A stretch of DNA of 64,000 nt from assembly GCF_026341035.1 (NCBI RefSeq), contig NZ_JAPEOQ010000002.1, forward strand, positions 3,658,001 to 3,722,000. The letters run 5' to 3'. This document shows positions 33,985 through 42,467 of this stretch, one piece after another (within the stretch, counting starts at the first letter, position 1; each line of letters begins with the position of its first letter). The notes below the pieces were generated by a model that made no database searches, was not told the origin of the DNA, and saw nothing but the letters and a program-made list of their open reading frames with translations. The DNA comes from Streptomyces sp. NBC_01016. Its GTDB lineage: Bacteria; Actinomycetota; Actinomycetes; Streptomycetales; Streptomycetaceae. A program made the translations under genes and the position numbers.

Positions 33985-34608
33985 GTGGAGTCGCCGACGA
34001 GCAGCACGGTCGAACCGGTCGTCCGTGCGCCCAAGGGCGGCCGCCCGCGTGCCACGACCCGGCCCGACCTCGAACGGATCGGCTTCGAACTCTTCGCCCG
34101 GCAGGGCTTCGACGCGACGACCGTCGATGACATCGCGGCCGCGGCGGGCATCGCGCGGCGGACCTTCTTCCGCTACTTCGCGTCGAAGAACGACCTGGTG
34201 TGGGGCGACTTCGAACAGCAACTCGTCGGGTTCCGCGATCTGTTGAACGCCACCGGTCCGAGTGTTCCGATCATGACGGCGCTGCGCGTGGCCGTCGTAG
34301 ACTTCAACCGGTTCGACGCCACCGTCGTGCCCTGGCACCGGCAGCGCATGCAGCTGATCCTGACCGTGCCCACCCTCCAGGCCGACGCCACTCTGCGGTA
34401 CAGGTCATGGCGCGCGATCGTGACGGACTTCGCGGCCCGGCGCCTCGGTCTCGCCGCGTCCGACGCGATTCCTCGGCTCTTCGGTCACACGCTCCTGGCC
34501 GCGGCGGTCACGGCGTACGAGCACTGGCTCGCGGTGCCGGACGCGGAGTTGAGCGAGCTGCTCGACACGGCGATCCGGCGCCTCGAGGACGGGCTCGGCG
34601 GGGCTTGA
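33985..34608 (+). CDS. mftR: Mycofactocin system TetR-family regulator MftR
   Basis: Predicted 207-residue TetR repressor. The HTH is RIGFELFARQGFDATTVDDI, then AAAAGIARRTFFRYFASKND, the latter characteristic of MftR. In mycobacteria MftR represses the mft genes and is relieved by long-chain acyl-CoA; by analogy it should bind the palindrome between mftG and mftA. GTG 33985 is chosen, since AAGGAG lies five bases upstream; GTG 33979 overlaps that site. It converges with mftG, leaving only 17 bp. Confidence 0.9.
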   Translation: MESPTSSTVEPVVRAPKGGRPRATTRPDLERIGFELFARQGFDATTVDDIAAAAGIARRTFFRYFASKNDLVWGDFEQQLVGFRDLLNATGPSVPIMTALRVAVVDFNRFDATVVPWHRQRMQLILTVPTLQADATLRYRSWRAIVTDFAARRLGLAASDAIPRLFGHTLLAAAVTAYEHWLAVPDAELSELLDTAIRRLEDGLGGA

Positions 34609-34625
34609 GCCGCGTGGTCGGCGCC

Positions 34626-36170
34626 TCAGGGCAGCTCGCGCCGCATCGCGTCGGCGATCAGCTCACCGATCAGCACGGCGGTCGCGGCCGGGCCACGGTG
34701 CGGTGTGTCCGGCAGTATGGACGTGTCCGCGACCCGCAGCCCACGTATCCCGTGCACACGCCCGTACTGGTCGACGGCGGGGCCCATCGGGACGGTTCCA
34801 CAGGTGTGTTGGGCTGTGCCGAGGTGGTCGCGGATCCATGCATCTAGCGCGCGGTCTTCGCGGAGCGCCTCGTGGCCGGGAGCGAGCAGACCGCCATCGG
34901 AGACCTTAGTGAAGGGCGCGGTGTCCAGGAGGCCGGCCGTCACGCGGACGGCCGCGCGCAGGCGGCGCAGGACCTCGCCGTCGCGCAGATAGTCGTAGTC
35001 GATGGCGGGCGGGACCTCCGGATCGGCGGAGAGCAGCCGGAGCCGGCCGGTGGGGCGCGGCGTCTGGACGGAGGCGAGGAACGAGTGCGGAGCACCAGGC
35101 ACCCGGGCGGTCCCGCCGACGAGCCCGGCCATCGGGACCAGTGACTGGAGGATCTCGATGTCGCCCGGGCAACCCGGTGGCCCGCCGGGGGAGTTGAGGT
35201 GCAGACAGCCGCCGAGCCAGCCGGTGGCGGGCGGGCCGAGGTCGTCGCGCGGCTGCCAGTCCAGGACCAGTTGCGGATGGTCGCCGAGGTGGGCGCCGAC
35301 CGCGGGCGCGTCGCGGACGACGGGAACCCCGGCGCGTTCGAGATCCGTGCGTGGGCCGATCCCGGAGAGCAGGAGCAGGCGGGGCGTGACGAGCGCGCCC
35401 GCGCACAGCACCACGCACCCGGCGTCGAGCGTCTCCCACGCCCCGTCGCGCTCGACCACGACCCCCGCGGCTCGCCCGCGCTCGACCACCACCCGCCGTA
35501 CGGAACAATCGCCCAGCACGGTGAGGTTGGGCCGGTCCTGCACCGGCGTCGGCAGGTAGGCGAGCCCGGTGTTCCAGCGCACGCCGTCGACGGAGTTCGA
35601 CGGCACGGGCCCGAAGCCGGGCGGGCCCTGGTCGTTCTTGTCGGGCTCGGAGGCGAAACCCAGTCCCCGGGCGGCCTCGCGGAAGGCCACGGCGGCGGGG
35701 TGGGTCAGGCGGCCGCGCGTGACGGGCATCGGCCCACCGATCCCGTGCACCTCGCCGCGGCCGAAGTCGAGGTCGTCCTCCAGGGCGCGCAGCAACGGCA
35801 GCACCCGTTCGTACGCCCAGGCGGGATTCCCGGCCCCGGCCCACCGGGTGAAGTCCTCGCGCCGGGCTCGGACGAAGTACCCGCCGTTGACCGTCGTGGA
35901 GCCGCCCAGCACACGGCCGCGCGGCACCGACCACGGCCGCTGCGGAGTGAGCCGAACGGCATGGGAGCGGGTGGCGGGATGGTCGGGCCGGGCCCCCGGT
36001 ACGAGGCGCGCGTCCAGCAAATCCGGATCGAATGCCGCAGGCACCGGACCGGCCTCCACCAGCAGCACGTTCCGGCCGACGTCCTCGCTCAGTCGCGCCG
36101 CCAGCACGGCACCCGCGCCGCCGGCACCGACGACCAGCACATCGGGACGGGCGGACGCGATCGGACCCAT
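34626..36170 (-). CDS. mftG: Mycofactocin-associated GMC oxidoreductase MftG
   Basis: Predicted 514-residue flavoprotein of the glucose-methanol-choline family. The FAD motif is VLVVGAGGAGAVLAARL near the N-terminus, RGRVLGGSTTVNGG marks GMC signature 1, and HTCGTVPMG near the C-terminus holds the active-site His. In the mycofactocin system MftG reoxidises reduced cofactor and passes electrons to the respiratory chain. ATG 36170 is taken as start, as the N-terminal extension to 36254 is non-hydrophobic and Arg-rich. It diverges from mftA with a shared operator region of 142 bp. Confidence 0.9.
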   Translation of the reverse strand: MGPIASARPDVLVVGAGGAGAVLAARLSEDVGRNVLLVEAGPVPAAFDPDLLDARLVPGARPDHPATRSHAVRLTPQRPWSVPRGRVLGGSTTVNGGYFVRARREDFTRWAGAGNPAWAYERVLPLLRALEDDLDFGRGEVHGIGGPMPVTRGRLTHPAAVAFREAARGLGFASEPDKNDQGPPGFGPVPSNSVDGVRWNTGLAYLPTPVQDRPNLTVLGDCSVRRVVVERGRAAGVVVERDGAWETLDAGCVVLCAGALVTPRLLLLSGIGPRTDLERAGVPVVRDAPAVGAHLGDHPQLVLDWQPRDDLGPPATGWLGGCLHLNSPGGPPGCPGDIEILQSLVPMAGLVGGTARVPGAPHSFLASVQTPRPTGRLRLLSADPEVPPAIDYDYLRDGEVLRRLRAAVRVTAGLLDTAPFTKVSDGGLLAPGHEALREDRALDAWIRDHLGTAQHTCGTVPMGPAVDQYGRVHGIRGLRVADTSILPDTPHRGPAATAVLIGELIADAMRRELP

Positions 36171-36237
36171 GGGACCGGATCCAATCCCGCCGCGACACCG
36201 GCGCGCAAGACCCTCGGCGGTGCTCGCACCCTTTCTT

Positions 36238-36254
36238 TTGGCATCGCATGCCAA
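36238..36254. promoter_or_regulatory. Putative MftR operator
   Basis: TTGGCAT and ATGCCAA are perfect inverted 7-bp arms around CGC. It lies in the divergent mftG/mftA promoter, 58 bp before mftA and 67 bp before mftG. A TetR-family regulator of this locus is the expected ligand; direct proof is missing. Confidence 0.65.
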
Positions 36255-36312
36255 TACTCTCGAACCCGTTCGCGCACACCCTCAACCACCCATCGGTATC
36301 AGGGAGTTCCGC

Positions 36313-36456
36313 ATGAACGAGCAGCTCGAAGCCGTCGCTGCCCCCGAGGCGCCCGCCGCCTCCACCGCCTCCGCCTCTTCGACCGACGAACCCCTCATCG
36401 AGGCCGACGACCTGGTCGAAGAGGTGTCGATCGACGGCATGTGCGGCGTGTACTGA
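36313..36456 (+). CDS. mftA: Mycofactocin precursor peptide MftA
   Basis: 47-residue RiPP precursor. The acidic, Ala/Ser-rich leader is followed by the invariant core end EEVSIDGMCGVY; the terminal Val-Tyr becomes the cofactor. MftC decarboxylates the C-terminal Tyr and forms the crosslink to Val, and MftE later releases the pair. AGGGAG lies six bases before the ATG. It starts the mftABCDEF operon. Confidence 0.97.
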   Translation: MNEQLEAVAAPEAPAASTASASSTDEPLIEADDLVEEVSIDGMCGVY

Positions 36457-36458
36457 TC

Positions 36459-36776
36459 GTGCCCGCCGCCCCCGTCCCGGCCGCCTCCCCCGCCTCCTCC
36501 ACGTTCGACCTGGACCGCGCCTGGGACGTGCACCCCCAGGTGTCGGTCAGGCCCGAACCCTTCGGCGCGCTGCTGTACCACTTCGGCACGCGCAAACTGT
36601 CCTTCCTCAAGGACCGGGGACTGCTCGCCGTCGTCCAGGCGCTGTCGACGTCCCCCACCGCACGCGCCGCCTGCGCGAGCGCCGGCGCCGGTGACGCGGA
36701 CACGGCCCGGTACGCACGCGCCCTCGCCGTCCTGGCCCGCTCGTCGATGCTGGTCGAAAGGAGCCCGACACCGTGA
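36459..36776 (+). CDS. mftB: Mycofactocin peptide chaperone MftB
   Basis: 105-residue RiPP recognition element protein. The diagnostic blocks are DLDRAWDVHPQVSVRPEPFG and LLYHFGTRKLSFLKDRGL. MftB binds the MftA leader and presents it to the radical SAM enzyme MftC. GTG 36459 is placed 2 bp after the mftA stop; an Ala/Pro-rich stretch precedes the conserved part. The stop overlaps the mftC GTG by GTGA. Confidence 0.93.
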   Translation: MPAAPVPAASPASSTFDLDRAWDVHPQVSVRPEPFGALLYHFGTRKLSFLKDRGLLAVVQALSTSPTARAACASAGAGDADTARYARALAVLARSSMLVERSPTP

Positions 36777-37981
36777 CCTCAACTCCCTTGGCCGCCAAGC
36801 CCGGTGAGCGCCTGGTGGACCTGTTCGAGTACGGTCTCGACGCGCCGATCTGCCTCACCTGGGAACTCACCTACGCCTGCAATCTGTCCTGCACCCACTG
36901 CCTGTCCAGCTCTGGCCGCCGCGACCCTCGCGAGCTGTCCACCGCCGAGGCCAAGGCCGTCATCGACGAGCTGGAGGCCATGCAGGTCTTCTACGTCAAC
37001 ATCGGCGGCGGCGAGCCGACCGTGCGCCCCGACTTCTTCGAGCTGCTCGACTACGCCACCGCCCACCACGTCGGCATCAAGTTCTCCACGAACGGCGTGC
37101 GCATCACGCCGGAGGTCGCCCGGCGCCTCGCCGCCAACGACTACATCGACGTACAGATCTCCCTCGACGGAGCCACGGCCGACGTCAACGACGCGGTGCG
37201 CGGGGCGGGTTCGTACGACACGGCCCTGCGCGCGATGCGCAATCTGTCCGACGCTGGCATGAAGAACTTCAAGCTCTCCGTCGTCTGCACCCGCCACAAC
37301 ATCCCGCAGATGGACGACTTCAAGGCGCTCGCCGACGAGTACGGCGCCCAACTCCGCCTCACCCGCCTTCGCCCCTCCGGACGCGGCGCCGACGTGTGGG
37401 ACGAGCTGCACCCGCTGCCCGCCCAGCAACGCCAGCTCTACGACTGGCTGGTGGCGCACGACGGCGAGGTCCTCACCGGCGACTCGTTCTTCCACCTGTC
37501 CGCCTACGGAGAGGCTCTGTCGGGCCTGAACCTGTGCGGAGCGGGCCGCGTCGTCTGTCTCATCGACCCCATCGGGGACGTGTACGCCTGCCCGTTCGCC
37601 ATCCACGACGAGTTCCTCGCGGGGAGTGTGCGCGAGGCGGGCGGCTTCGCCGGTGTGTGGCGGGAGTCGGACCTCTTCCTCCGGCTGCGTGAGCCGCAGC
37701 AGGGCGGGGCCTGCGCGTCCTGCACGTTCTACGACACCTGCAAGGGCGGCTGCATGGCCGCGAAGTTCTTCACCGGACTGCCGCTGGACGGCCCCGACCC
37801 GGAGTGCGTCCAGGGGTACGGGGAGCAACTCCTCGCGGAGCGCGCCCGGGACGGCTCCACGATCCCGAAGCCGTCCGGAGACCACTCCCACCGCACCGGC
37901 CCCGTCGTCGTGCCGCTCACACGGCGGCCGCCCGTGTCGGACTGCGACGAGAACCCTGTAGCAGGACTCAGAACCCAGTAG
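36773..37981 (+). CDS. mftC: Mycofactocin radical SAM maturase MftC
   Basis: 402-residue SPASM-type radical SAM enzyme. The SAM cluster motif is Cys36-Cys40-Cys43 in ACNLSCTHC, GGGEPT follows near residue 83, and the auxiliary-cluster cysteines are in the C-terminal SPASM part (CASCTFYDTCKGGCMAAKFF). It oxidatively decarboxylates the MftA C-terminal Tyr and then forms the Val-Tyr carbon-carbon bond. The start GTG overlaps mftB by four bases. The last ten residues come from a 20-bp tandem repeat that also supplies the stop codon. Confidence 0.96.
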   Translation: MTSTPLAAKPGERLVDLFEYGLDAPICLTWELTYACNLSCTHCLSSSGRRDPRELSTAEAKAVIDELEAMQVFYVNIGGGEPTVRPDFFELLDYATAHHVGIKFSTNGVRITPEVARRLAANDYIDVQISLDGATADVNDAVRGAGSYDTALRAMRNLSDAGMKNFKLSVVCTRHNIPQMDDFKALADEYGAQLRLTRLRPSGRGADVWDELHPLPAQQRQLYDWLVAHDGEVLTGDSFFHLSAYGEALSGLNLCGAGRVVCLIDPIGDVYACPFAIHDEFLAGSVREAGGFAGVWRESDLFLRLREPQQGGACASCTFYDTCKGGCMAAKFFTGLPLDGPDPECVQGYGEQLLAERARDGSTIPKPSGDHSHRTGPVVVPLTRRPPVSDCDENPVAGLRTQ

Positions 37982-38010
37982 CAGGACTCAGAACCCTGTA
38001 GCAGGACTCA
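37951..38010. repeat. Three 20-bp tandem repeats across the mftC stop
   Basis: The 20-base unit GAACCCTGTAGCAGGACTCA is present at 37951-37970 and 37991-38010; the middle copy at 37971-37990 differs at one base (CAG for CTG). The frame of mftC ends at TAG within the middle copy. The repeat fills most of the mftC-mftD gap. Confidence 0.9.
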
Positions 38011-38061
38011 GCCCGGCCGCCACCCGACGACGCGATCACCCGACGAGGAGCAATCCGCCCC

Positions 38062-39246
38062 ATGGCAAGAAACCCATGGTTCGAAACGGTCGCCGAGGCC
38101 CAGCGACGCGCCAAGAAGTACCTGCCGAGCAGTGTTTACGGCGCCCTGGTCGCCGGCTCGGAACGCGGCCGCACCATCGGCGACAACATCGGCGCGTTCG
38201 CCGAACTCGGCTTCGCGCCAAGGGTGGTGGGCCACCACGCCGAACGGAACCTGACGACCACCGTCCTCGGCGTCGAGTCCGCGTTCCCCGTGCTGATCTC
38301 GCCGACCGGTGTGCAGGCCGTCCACCCCGACGGAGAGGTGGCCGTGGCCCGCGCCGCCGCCAACCGAGGCGTGATCATGGGGCTCAGCTCGTTCGCGAGC
38401 CGGTCCGTGGAGGAGGTCGCCGAGGCCAACCCGAACACCTTCTACCAGATGTACTGGATGGGCAGCCGCGACTCCATGACGCAGCGCATGGAGCGCGCCA
38501 GGGCGGCCGGCGCCAAGGCGCTCATCGCCACCCTGGACTGGTCGTTCTCCAACGGCCGGGACTGGGGCAGCCCGCCGATCCCCGAACGCATCGACCTGCG
38601 TACGGCCGTGAAGTTCGCCCCCGACGTGCTGCCGCACCCGCGCTGGCTCCTCGCGTTCGCCAGGTCCCGCCGCATCCCCGACCTGACCACCCCCAACTTG
38701 CAGGCCCCCGGCGGGCAGGCCCCGACCTTCTTCGGCGCCTACGGCGAGTGGATGCAGACGGCCCCGCCCACCTGGGACGACGTGGAGTGGATGCGCAAGG
38801 AGTGGGGAGGCCCCTTCCTGCTCAAGGGTGTCAGCAGGGTCGACGACGCCAAGCGTGCCGTCGACGCGGGTGTCACCGGCATCTCTGTCTCCAACCACGG
38901 CGGCAACAACCTCGACACCACGCCCGCCACCATCCGCCTCCTGCCGTCCATCGCCGAGGCGGTCGGTGCCGACATCGAGGTACTCCTCGACGGTGGCGTG
39001 CGGCGCGGCGGCGATGTCGCCAAGGCCCTCGCGCTCGGCGCCCGAGCCGTCCTCATCGGCCGCGCCTACCTGTGGGGCCTCGCCGCCAACGGGCAGGCGG
39101 GCGTGGAGAACGTCCTGGACATCCTGCGCGGCGGCCTCGACTCCGCGGTCCTCGGCCTCGGGCACGCCTCCGTCGACGAACTGGGCCCGGACGACCTGGC
39201 GATCCCGGACGGCTTCACCCGCACCATCGGAGTCCCGCGTGCCTGA
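38062..39246 (+). CDS. mftD: Pre-mycofactocin synthase MftD
   Basis: 394-residue FMN-dependent alpha-hydroxy-acid oxidase family member. Family blocks are present: SVSNHGGNNLDTTPATIRLL near residue 280, LLDGGVRRGGDVAKALALGA near 315, and GPFLLKGV near 252. In mft loci it oxidatively deaminates the released dipeptide-like intermediate to the alpha-keto redox cofactor. ATG start with GAGGAG some distance upstream. The stop overlaps mftE by eight bases. Confidence 0.93.
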   Translation: MARNPWFETVAEAQRRAKKYLPSSVYGALVAGSERGRTIGDNIGAFAELGFAPRVVGHHAERNLTTTVLGVESAFPVLISPTGVQAVHPDGEVAVARAAANRGVIMGLSSFASRSVEEVAEANPNTFYQMYWMGSRDSMTQRMERARAAGAKALIATLDWSFSNGRDWGSPPIPERIDLRTAVKFAPDVLPHPRWLLAFARSRRIPDLTTPNLQAPGGQAPTFFGAYGEWMQTAPPTWDDVEWMRKEWGGPFLLKGVSRVDDAKRAVDAGVTGISVSNHGGNNLDTTPATIRLLPSIAEAVGADIEVLLDGGVRRGGDVAKALALGARAVLIGRAYLWGLAANGQAGVENVLDILRGGLDSAVLGLGHASVDELGPDDLAIPDGFTRTIGVPRA

Positions 39247-39970
39247 ACCGGTGGAACTGGCGCGCGCGACCTGGCCCACGGTGCCGGAGCGCGCCCTGGT
39301 CCTCGTCCCCGTCGGCTCCACCGAACAGCACGGCCCGCACCTGCCGTTCCACACGGACAGCACGATCGCCGAAGCCGTGGCGCGTCGCCTGGCGCACCAA
39401 CTCGCGTACGAGGGTGTCGTCTTGGCGCCCACCTTCGCGTACGGCGCGAGCGGTGAACACGCCGGTTTTCCCGGCACTCTCTCCATCGGCCACGAGGCGC
39501 TGCACGCGGTCCTCGTCGAGACGGTGCGGTCCCTGTCCCTGTGGGCGGGCCGCGTCGTCCTCCTCAACGGCCACGGCGGCAACGTCACCACCCTCGACGC
39601 GGCCTGCGCCCAACTCCGTTACGAAGGCCACGACGTGGCCTGGCTCGGCTGCGCTCCGCCCGGCGGCGACGCCCACGCCGGCCGCACCGAGACCTCCGTC
39701 ATGCTGCACCTCGCCCCGGGCGACGTACGGCTCTCGGAGGCGGCCCCCGGCGACCCCCGCCCACTGACCGAACTCCTGCCCCACCTCATGACCCACGGCG
39801 TACGCGGCGTCTCCCCGAACGGCGTCCTCGGCGATCCGACCGGCGCCACCGCCGAGGAGGGGCGCGCGCTGGTCGAGGCGATGGTGTCTCACGCCGTCCA
39901 CCTCGTCACCGCGGGCCGCGCAGACCCACGAGGCCGGCTCGTGACCGCCGTACCGCAAGGAGCCGCATGA
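39239..39970 (+). CDS. mftE: Mycofactocin peptidase MftE (creatininase family)
   Basis: 243-residue creatininase-fold metal-dependent peptidase. Metal and active-site motifs are GSTEQHGPHLPFHTD near residue 30 and LLNGHGGN near 105, with ETSVMLHLAP later. It cuts the modified Val-Tyr unit off the MftA precursor. The start GTG lies inside the mftD end and the stop overlaps mftF through ATGA, so all are coupled. Confidence 0.94.
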   Translation: MPEPVELARATWPTVPERALVLVPVGSTEQHGPHLPFHTDSTIAEAVARRLAHQLAYEGVVLAPTFAYGASGEHAGFPGTLSIGHEALHAVLVETVRSLSLWAGRVVLLNGHGGNVTTLDAACAQLRYEGHDVAWLGCAPPGGDAHAGRTETSVMLHLAPGDVRLSEAAPGDPRPLTELLPHLMTHGVRGVSPNGVLGDPTGATAEEGRALVEAMVSHAVHLVTAGRADPRGRLVTAVPQGAA

Positions 39971-41499
39971 GCGGCAAGGGCGGCATGCCCCTCCCGCACG
40001 GATACGTCATCGGGCTCGAGCGGCACACCAGCGTCCTCGACGGAGGGCGCGCGCTGCTCGGCGGCCACCCGACACGGCTGCTGCGGCTGACACCACGCGC
40101 CCGTGCACTCCTGACCGGGCGCACCCTGCGTGTACGCGACCGGGCGGGCGCAGTCCTCGCCGACCGGCTGCTCGCCACCGGCCTCGCCCACCCGCTGGTC
40201 ACCGAACTGCCACCGAGCGAACTGAGCGCCCCAAACGACCCGAACGGCACGGTCACATACGTCATCCCCATACGCGACCGCCCCGACCAGCTCGACCGCG
40301 CGCTCGCGAGCATCCGTGCCACCACGACCGACGCCCCGGTGATCGTCGTCGACGACGCCTCGCACGAACCGGCCCCCGTCGCCGCCGTAGCCGGGCGCCA
40401 CCACGCGCGCGTACTCCCGCTCGCCGACAACCTCGGCCCGGCCGGCGCCCGCAACGCGGGGCTGCGCGAAGTCACCACGTCGTACGTGGTGTTCGTCGAC
40501 TCGGACATCGTCCTCGCTAAAGACACAGTCGACGTCCTGCTGCGCCACTTCGCCGACCCGGCCGTCGTGCTCGCCGTGCCCCGGATCACCGCACTGCCAG
40601 GCCCCGGCGCGGAGCGCTGGCTGGGCCGCTACGAGAGCACCCGCTCCTCCCTCGATCTGGGCCGCCACCCGGCCGCCGTGCGCACCGGCACCCCCGTCTC
40701 CTGGGTCCCCAGCGCCTGCATGCTCGCCCGCACCGACGCGCTCACCAAGGCCGACGGCTTCGACGCCGGGATGCGCGTGGGGGAGGACGTCGACCTGTGC
40801 TGGCGGCTGACCGCGGACGGCGGACGCATCCGCTACGAGCCCGCCGTGCAGGCCGCGCACGAACACCGGGTGGAACTCGCCGACTGGTTCCACCGCAAGG
40901 CCGTCTACGGCACCGGCGCGCACCCCCTGGCCCTCCGCCACCCGGACAACATCGCCCCCGCGATCCTCGCGCCGTGGAGCGCCGCCATGCTCGTCGCCCT
41001 GCTCGCGCAGCGCCGCTGGTCGCTGCCGGTGGCGGGCGGACTCGCGGCCGTCGCCACCGTCCGCAACGCCCAGAAGCTGAAGGGCATCGAACACCCCCTG
41101 CCGCACGCGGCCCGTCTCACGGCCCTCGGCTCGCTCGCGTCGCTCACCCAGGGCACGGCGCTGCTCACCCGCCACTGGTGGCCGCTGACCGTCGTGGGCT
41201 GCCTGGTCTCGCGCCGCCTGCGCCGGGCCACGGCCGTCGCGGCGGTCACGGACGTCGCCCTGGAAACCCTCGGACGCGGCCCCGAGCCCACCCGCCTCGA
41301 CCCCGTCCGCTACGCCGTCGCGCGTCGCCTCGACGATGTCGCGTACGGCTCCGGGGTGTGGCTGTCGGCGCTCAAGGGCCGCTCTACGGCTGCGTTGCGC
41401 CCTCGGATCGTGCGGGCAGCCCGTCCCCGCTCCCCGCTTCCTCCCGAGCGCGCATGTCCCCGTGGAGACGCGCGACTCCGGCGCACACCAGCGGCATGA
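39967..41499 (+). CDS. mftF: Mycofactocin glycosyltransferase MftF
   Basis: 510-residue family 2 glycosyltransferase. The GT-A part starts near residue 95 (TVTYVIPIRDR, then VIVVDDAS), DSDIVL is the DxD site, and GEDVDLCWR the later catalytic block. C-terminal membrane segments are near 340-370 and 395-425. It adds glucose units to mycofactocin. The last 39 codons (PRSPLPPERACPRGD region) overlap the convergent membrane-protein gene by 116 bp, so the true C-terminus may be less conserved. Confidence 0.92.
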   Translation: MSGKGGMPLPHGYVIGLERHTSVLDGGRALLGGHPTRLLRLTPRARALLTGRTLRVRDRAGAVLADRLLATGLAHPLVTELPPSELSAPNDPNGTVTYVIPIRDRPDQLDRALASIRATTTDAPVIVVDDASHEPAPVAAVAGRHHARVLPLADNLGPAGARNAGLREVTTSYVVFVDSDIVLAKDTVDVLLRHFADPAVVLAVPRITALPGPGAERWLGRYESTRSSLDLGRHPAAVRTGTPVSWVPSACMLARTDALTKADGFDAGMRVGEDVDLCWRLTADGGRIRYEPAVQAAHEHRVELADWFHRKAVYGTGAHPLALRHPDNIAPAILAPWSAAMLVALLAQRRWSLPVAGGLAAVATVRNAQKLKGIEHPLPHAARLTALGSLASLTQGTALLTRHWWPLTVVGCLVSRRLRRATAVAAVTDVALETLGRGPEPTRLDPVRYAVARRLDDVAYGSGVWLSALKGRSTAALRPRIVRAARPRSPLPPERACPRGDARLRRTPAA

Positions 41500-42367
41500 C
41501 CAGCGGCGGCAGCAGGAGCAGGGCCACCGCGGTGGGGAAGATGATCATCAGTACGCCGGTCATCCACACGTTGTCGTCGTTGAGCCACAGCATGCCGAGC
41601 CCGGCGTAGTGGTTCAGGGGGCCGGCCGCGTACACGACCACTACGTAGGCGAGCACGGCCGCCGCACACGACAGCAGGCCCAGGCCGAACGTGCGCCGAC
41701 GGGCGCGACGGGTCAGCACCCAGGAGCGGTACACCGCCGCGAACGGGTTGCGGCGCTCCAGCACCGTCTCGGCCGTGGCACCGGACAGCCGGAACCAGAC
41801 CAGCGGGCCGAGAGACCAGATGACGATCGGCAGCACCCAACCCACCAGCGTGTACTGCCAGGACGCGGTCTCACCTATGGGCGTGGGTTCGACGCCGGGC
41901 ACCTCGTGTGCGTCGACCAGGGTGAACAGGAACAGGCCCGCCCACACCACGACGGCCACGAAGATGCCGGTCAGGAAGTTGGCCACGACGGCGGCGAACA
42001 GGCGCGGACGCGTGCGCCGCCACAACTCGCCGACGGACAGCGGCCCCCCGTCGCGCCGGGCATGGGAACTGCCGACCGCGTACGCGCTGTGGAGCACGGA
42101 GACGACGACCAGCGCCAGCAGCAGGAACACCGGCGCCGCCACGGCGCCGACGGCCTGCATGGGGTCCAGGTTCTCGTCCGCGTACGCGTAGTAGGAGTCC
42201 TCGTTGGCTATGTTGCGGTCCGCGTACTCCCGGACGTGTTCGAAGCCGTCCCACGCCGCCGCGAACGCGCCGGCGAGGATCGCGAACCCGAGTACGGCGG
42301 TGGCCAGTGACACCCAGAGGGTGAAGCGGTACAGCGTGCCCCGGTAGGGCCTGACGTCGTTTTCCAT
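41384..42367 (-). CDS. Six-TM membrane protein of unknown function
   Basis: Predicted 327-residue polytopic membrane protein with about six hydrophobic segments, at roughly 13-37, 74-97, 122-150, 172-195, 228-250 and 262-290. It resembles glycerophosphodiesterase membrane-domain-like or DUF-type proteins of Streptomyces, but I do not recognise it firmly. GGAGG lies 12 bases before the ATG. Its 3' end overlaps mftF on the opposite strand. Confidence 0.75.
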   Translation of the reverse strand: MENDVRPYRGTLYRFTLWVSLATAVLGFAILAGAFAAAWDGFEHVREYADRNIANEDSYYAYADENLDPMQAVGAVAAPVFLLLALVVVSVLHSAYAVGSSHARRDGGPLSVGELWRRTRPRLFAAVVANFLTGIFVAVVVWAGLFLFTLVDAHEVPGVEPTPIGETASWQYTLVGWVLPIVIWSLGPLVWFRLSGATAETVLERRNPFAAVYRSWVLTRRARRRTFGLGLLSCAAAVLAYVVVVYAAGPLNHYAGLGMLWLNDDNVWMTGVLMIIFPTAVALLLLPPLVMPLVCAGVARLHGDMRAREEAGSGDGLPARSEGATQP

Positions 42368-42467
42368 GGTCGGGCCCTACCTCCGTGCGGTACCGCGGTC
42401 GCGTGGTTCTGTGGATACGGGGATCAGGACGCCTCGTGGGACGCGTGAGGTTCCCGATGCCCGGACA

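Noticed and set aside
32391..34151. 586-codon minus-strand frame across the trio start, the small membrane protein and mftR
   Set aside because: Crosses several better supported genes, no ribosome site and no recognisable motif.
35199..36456. Long plus-strand frame leading into mftB
   Set aside because: Antisense to mftG and overlapping mftA; only the part from GTG 36459 carries MftB sequence.
37951..38010. Three direct repeats as a CRISPR array
   Set aside because: Copies are head to tail with no spacers and no cas genes.
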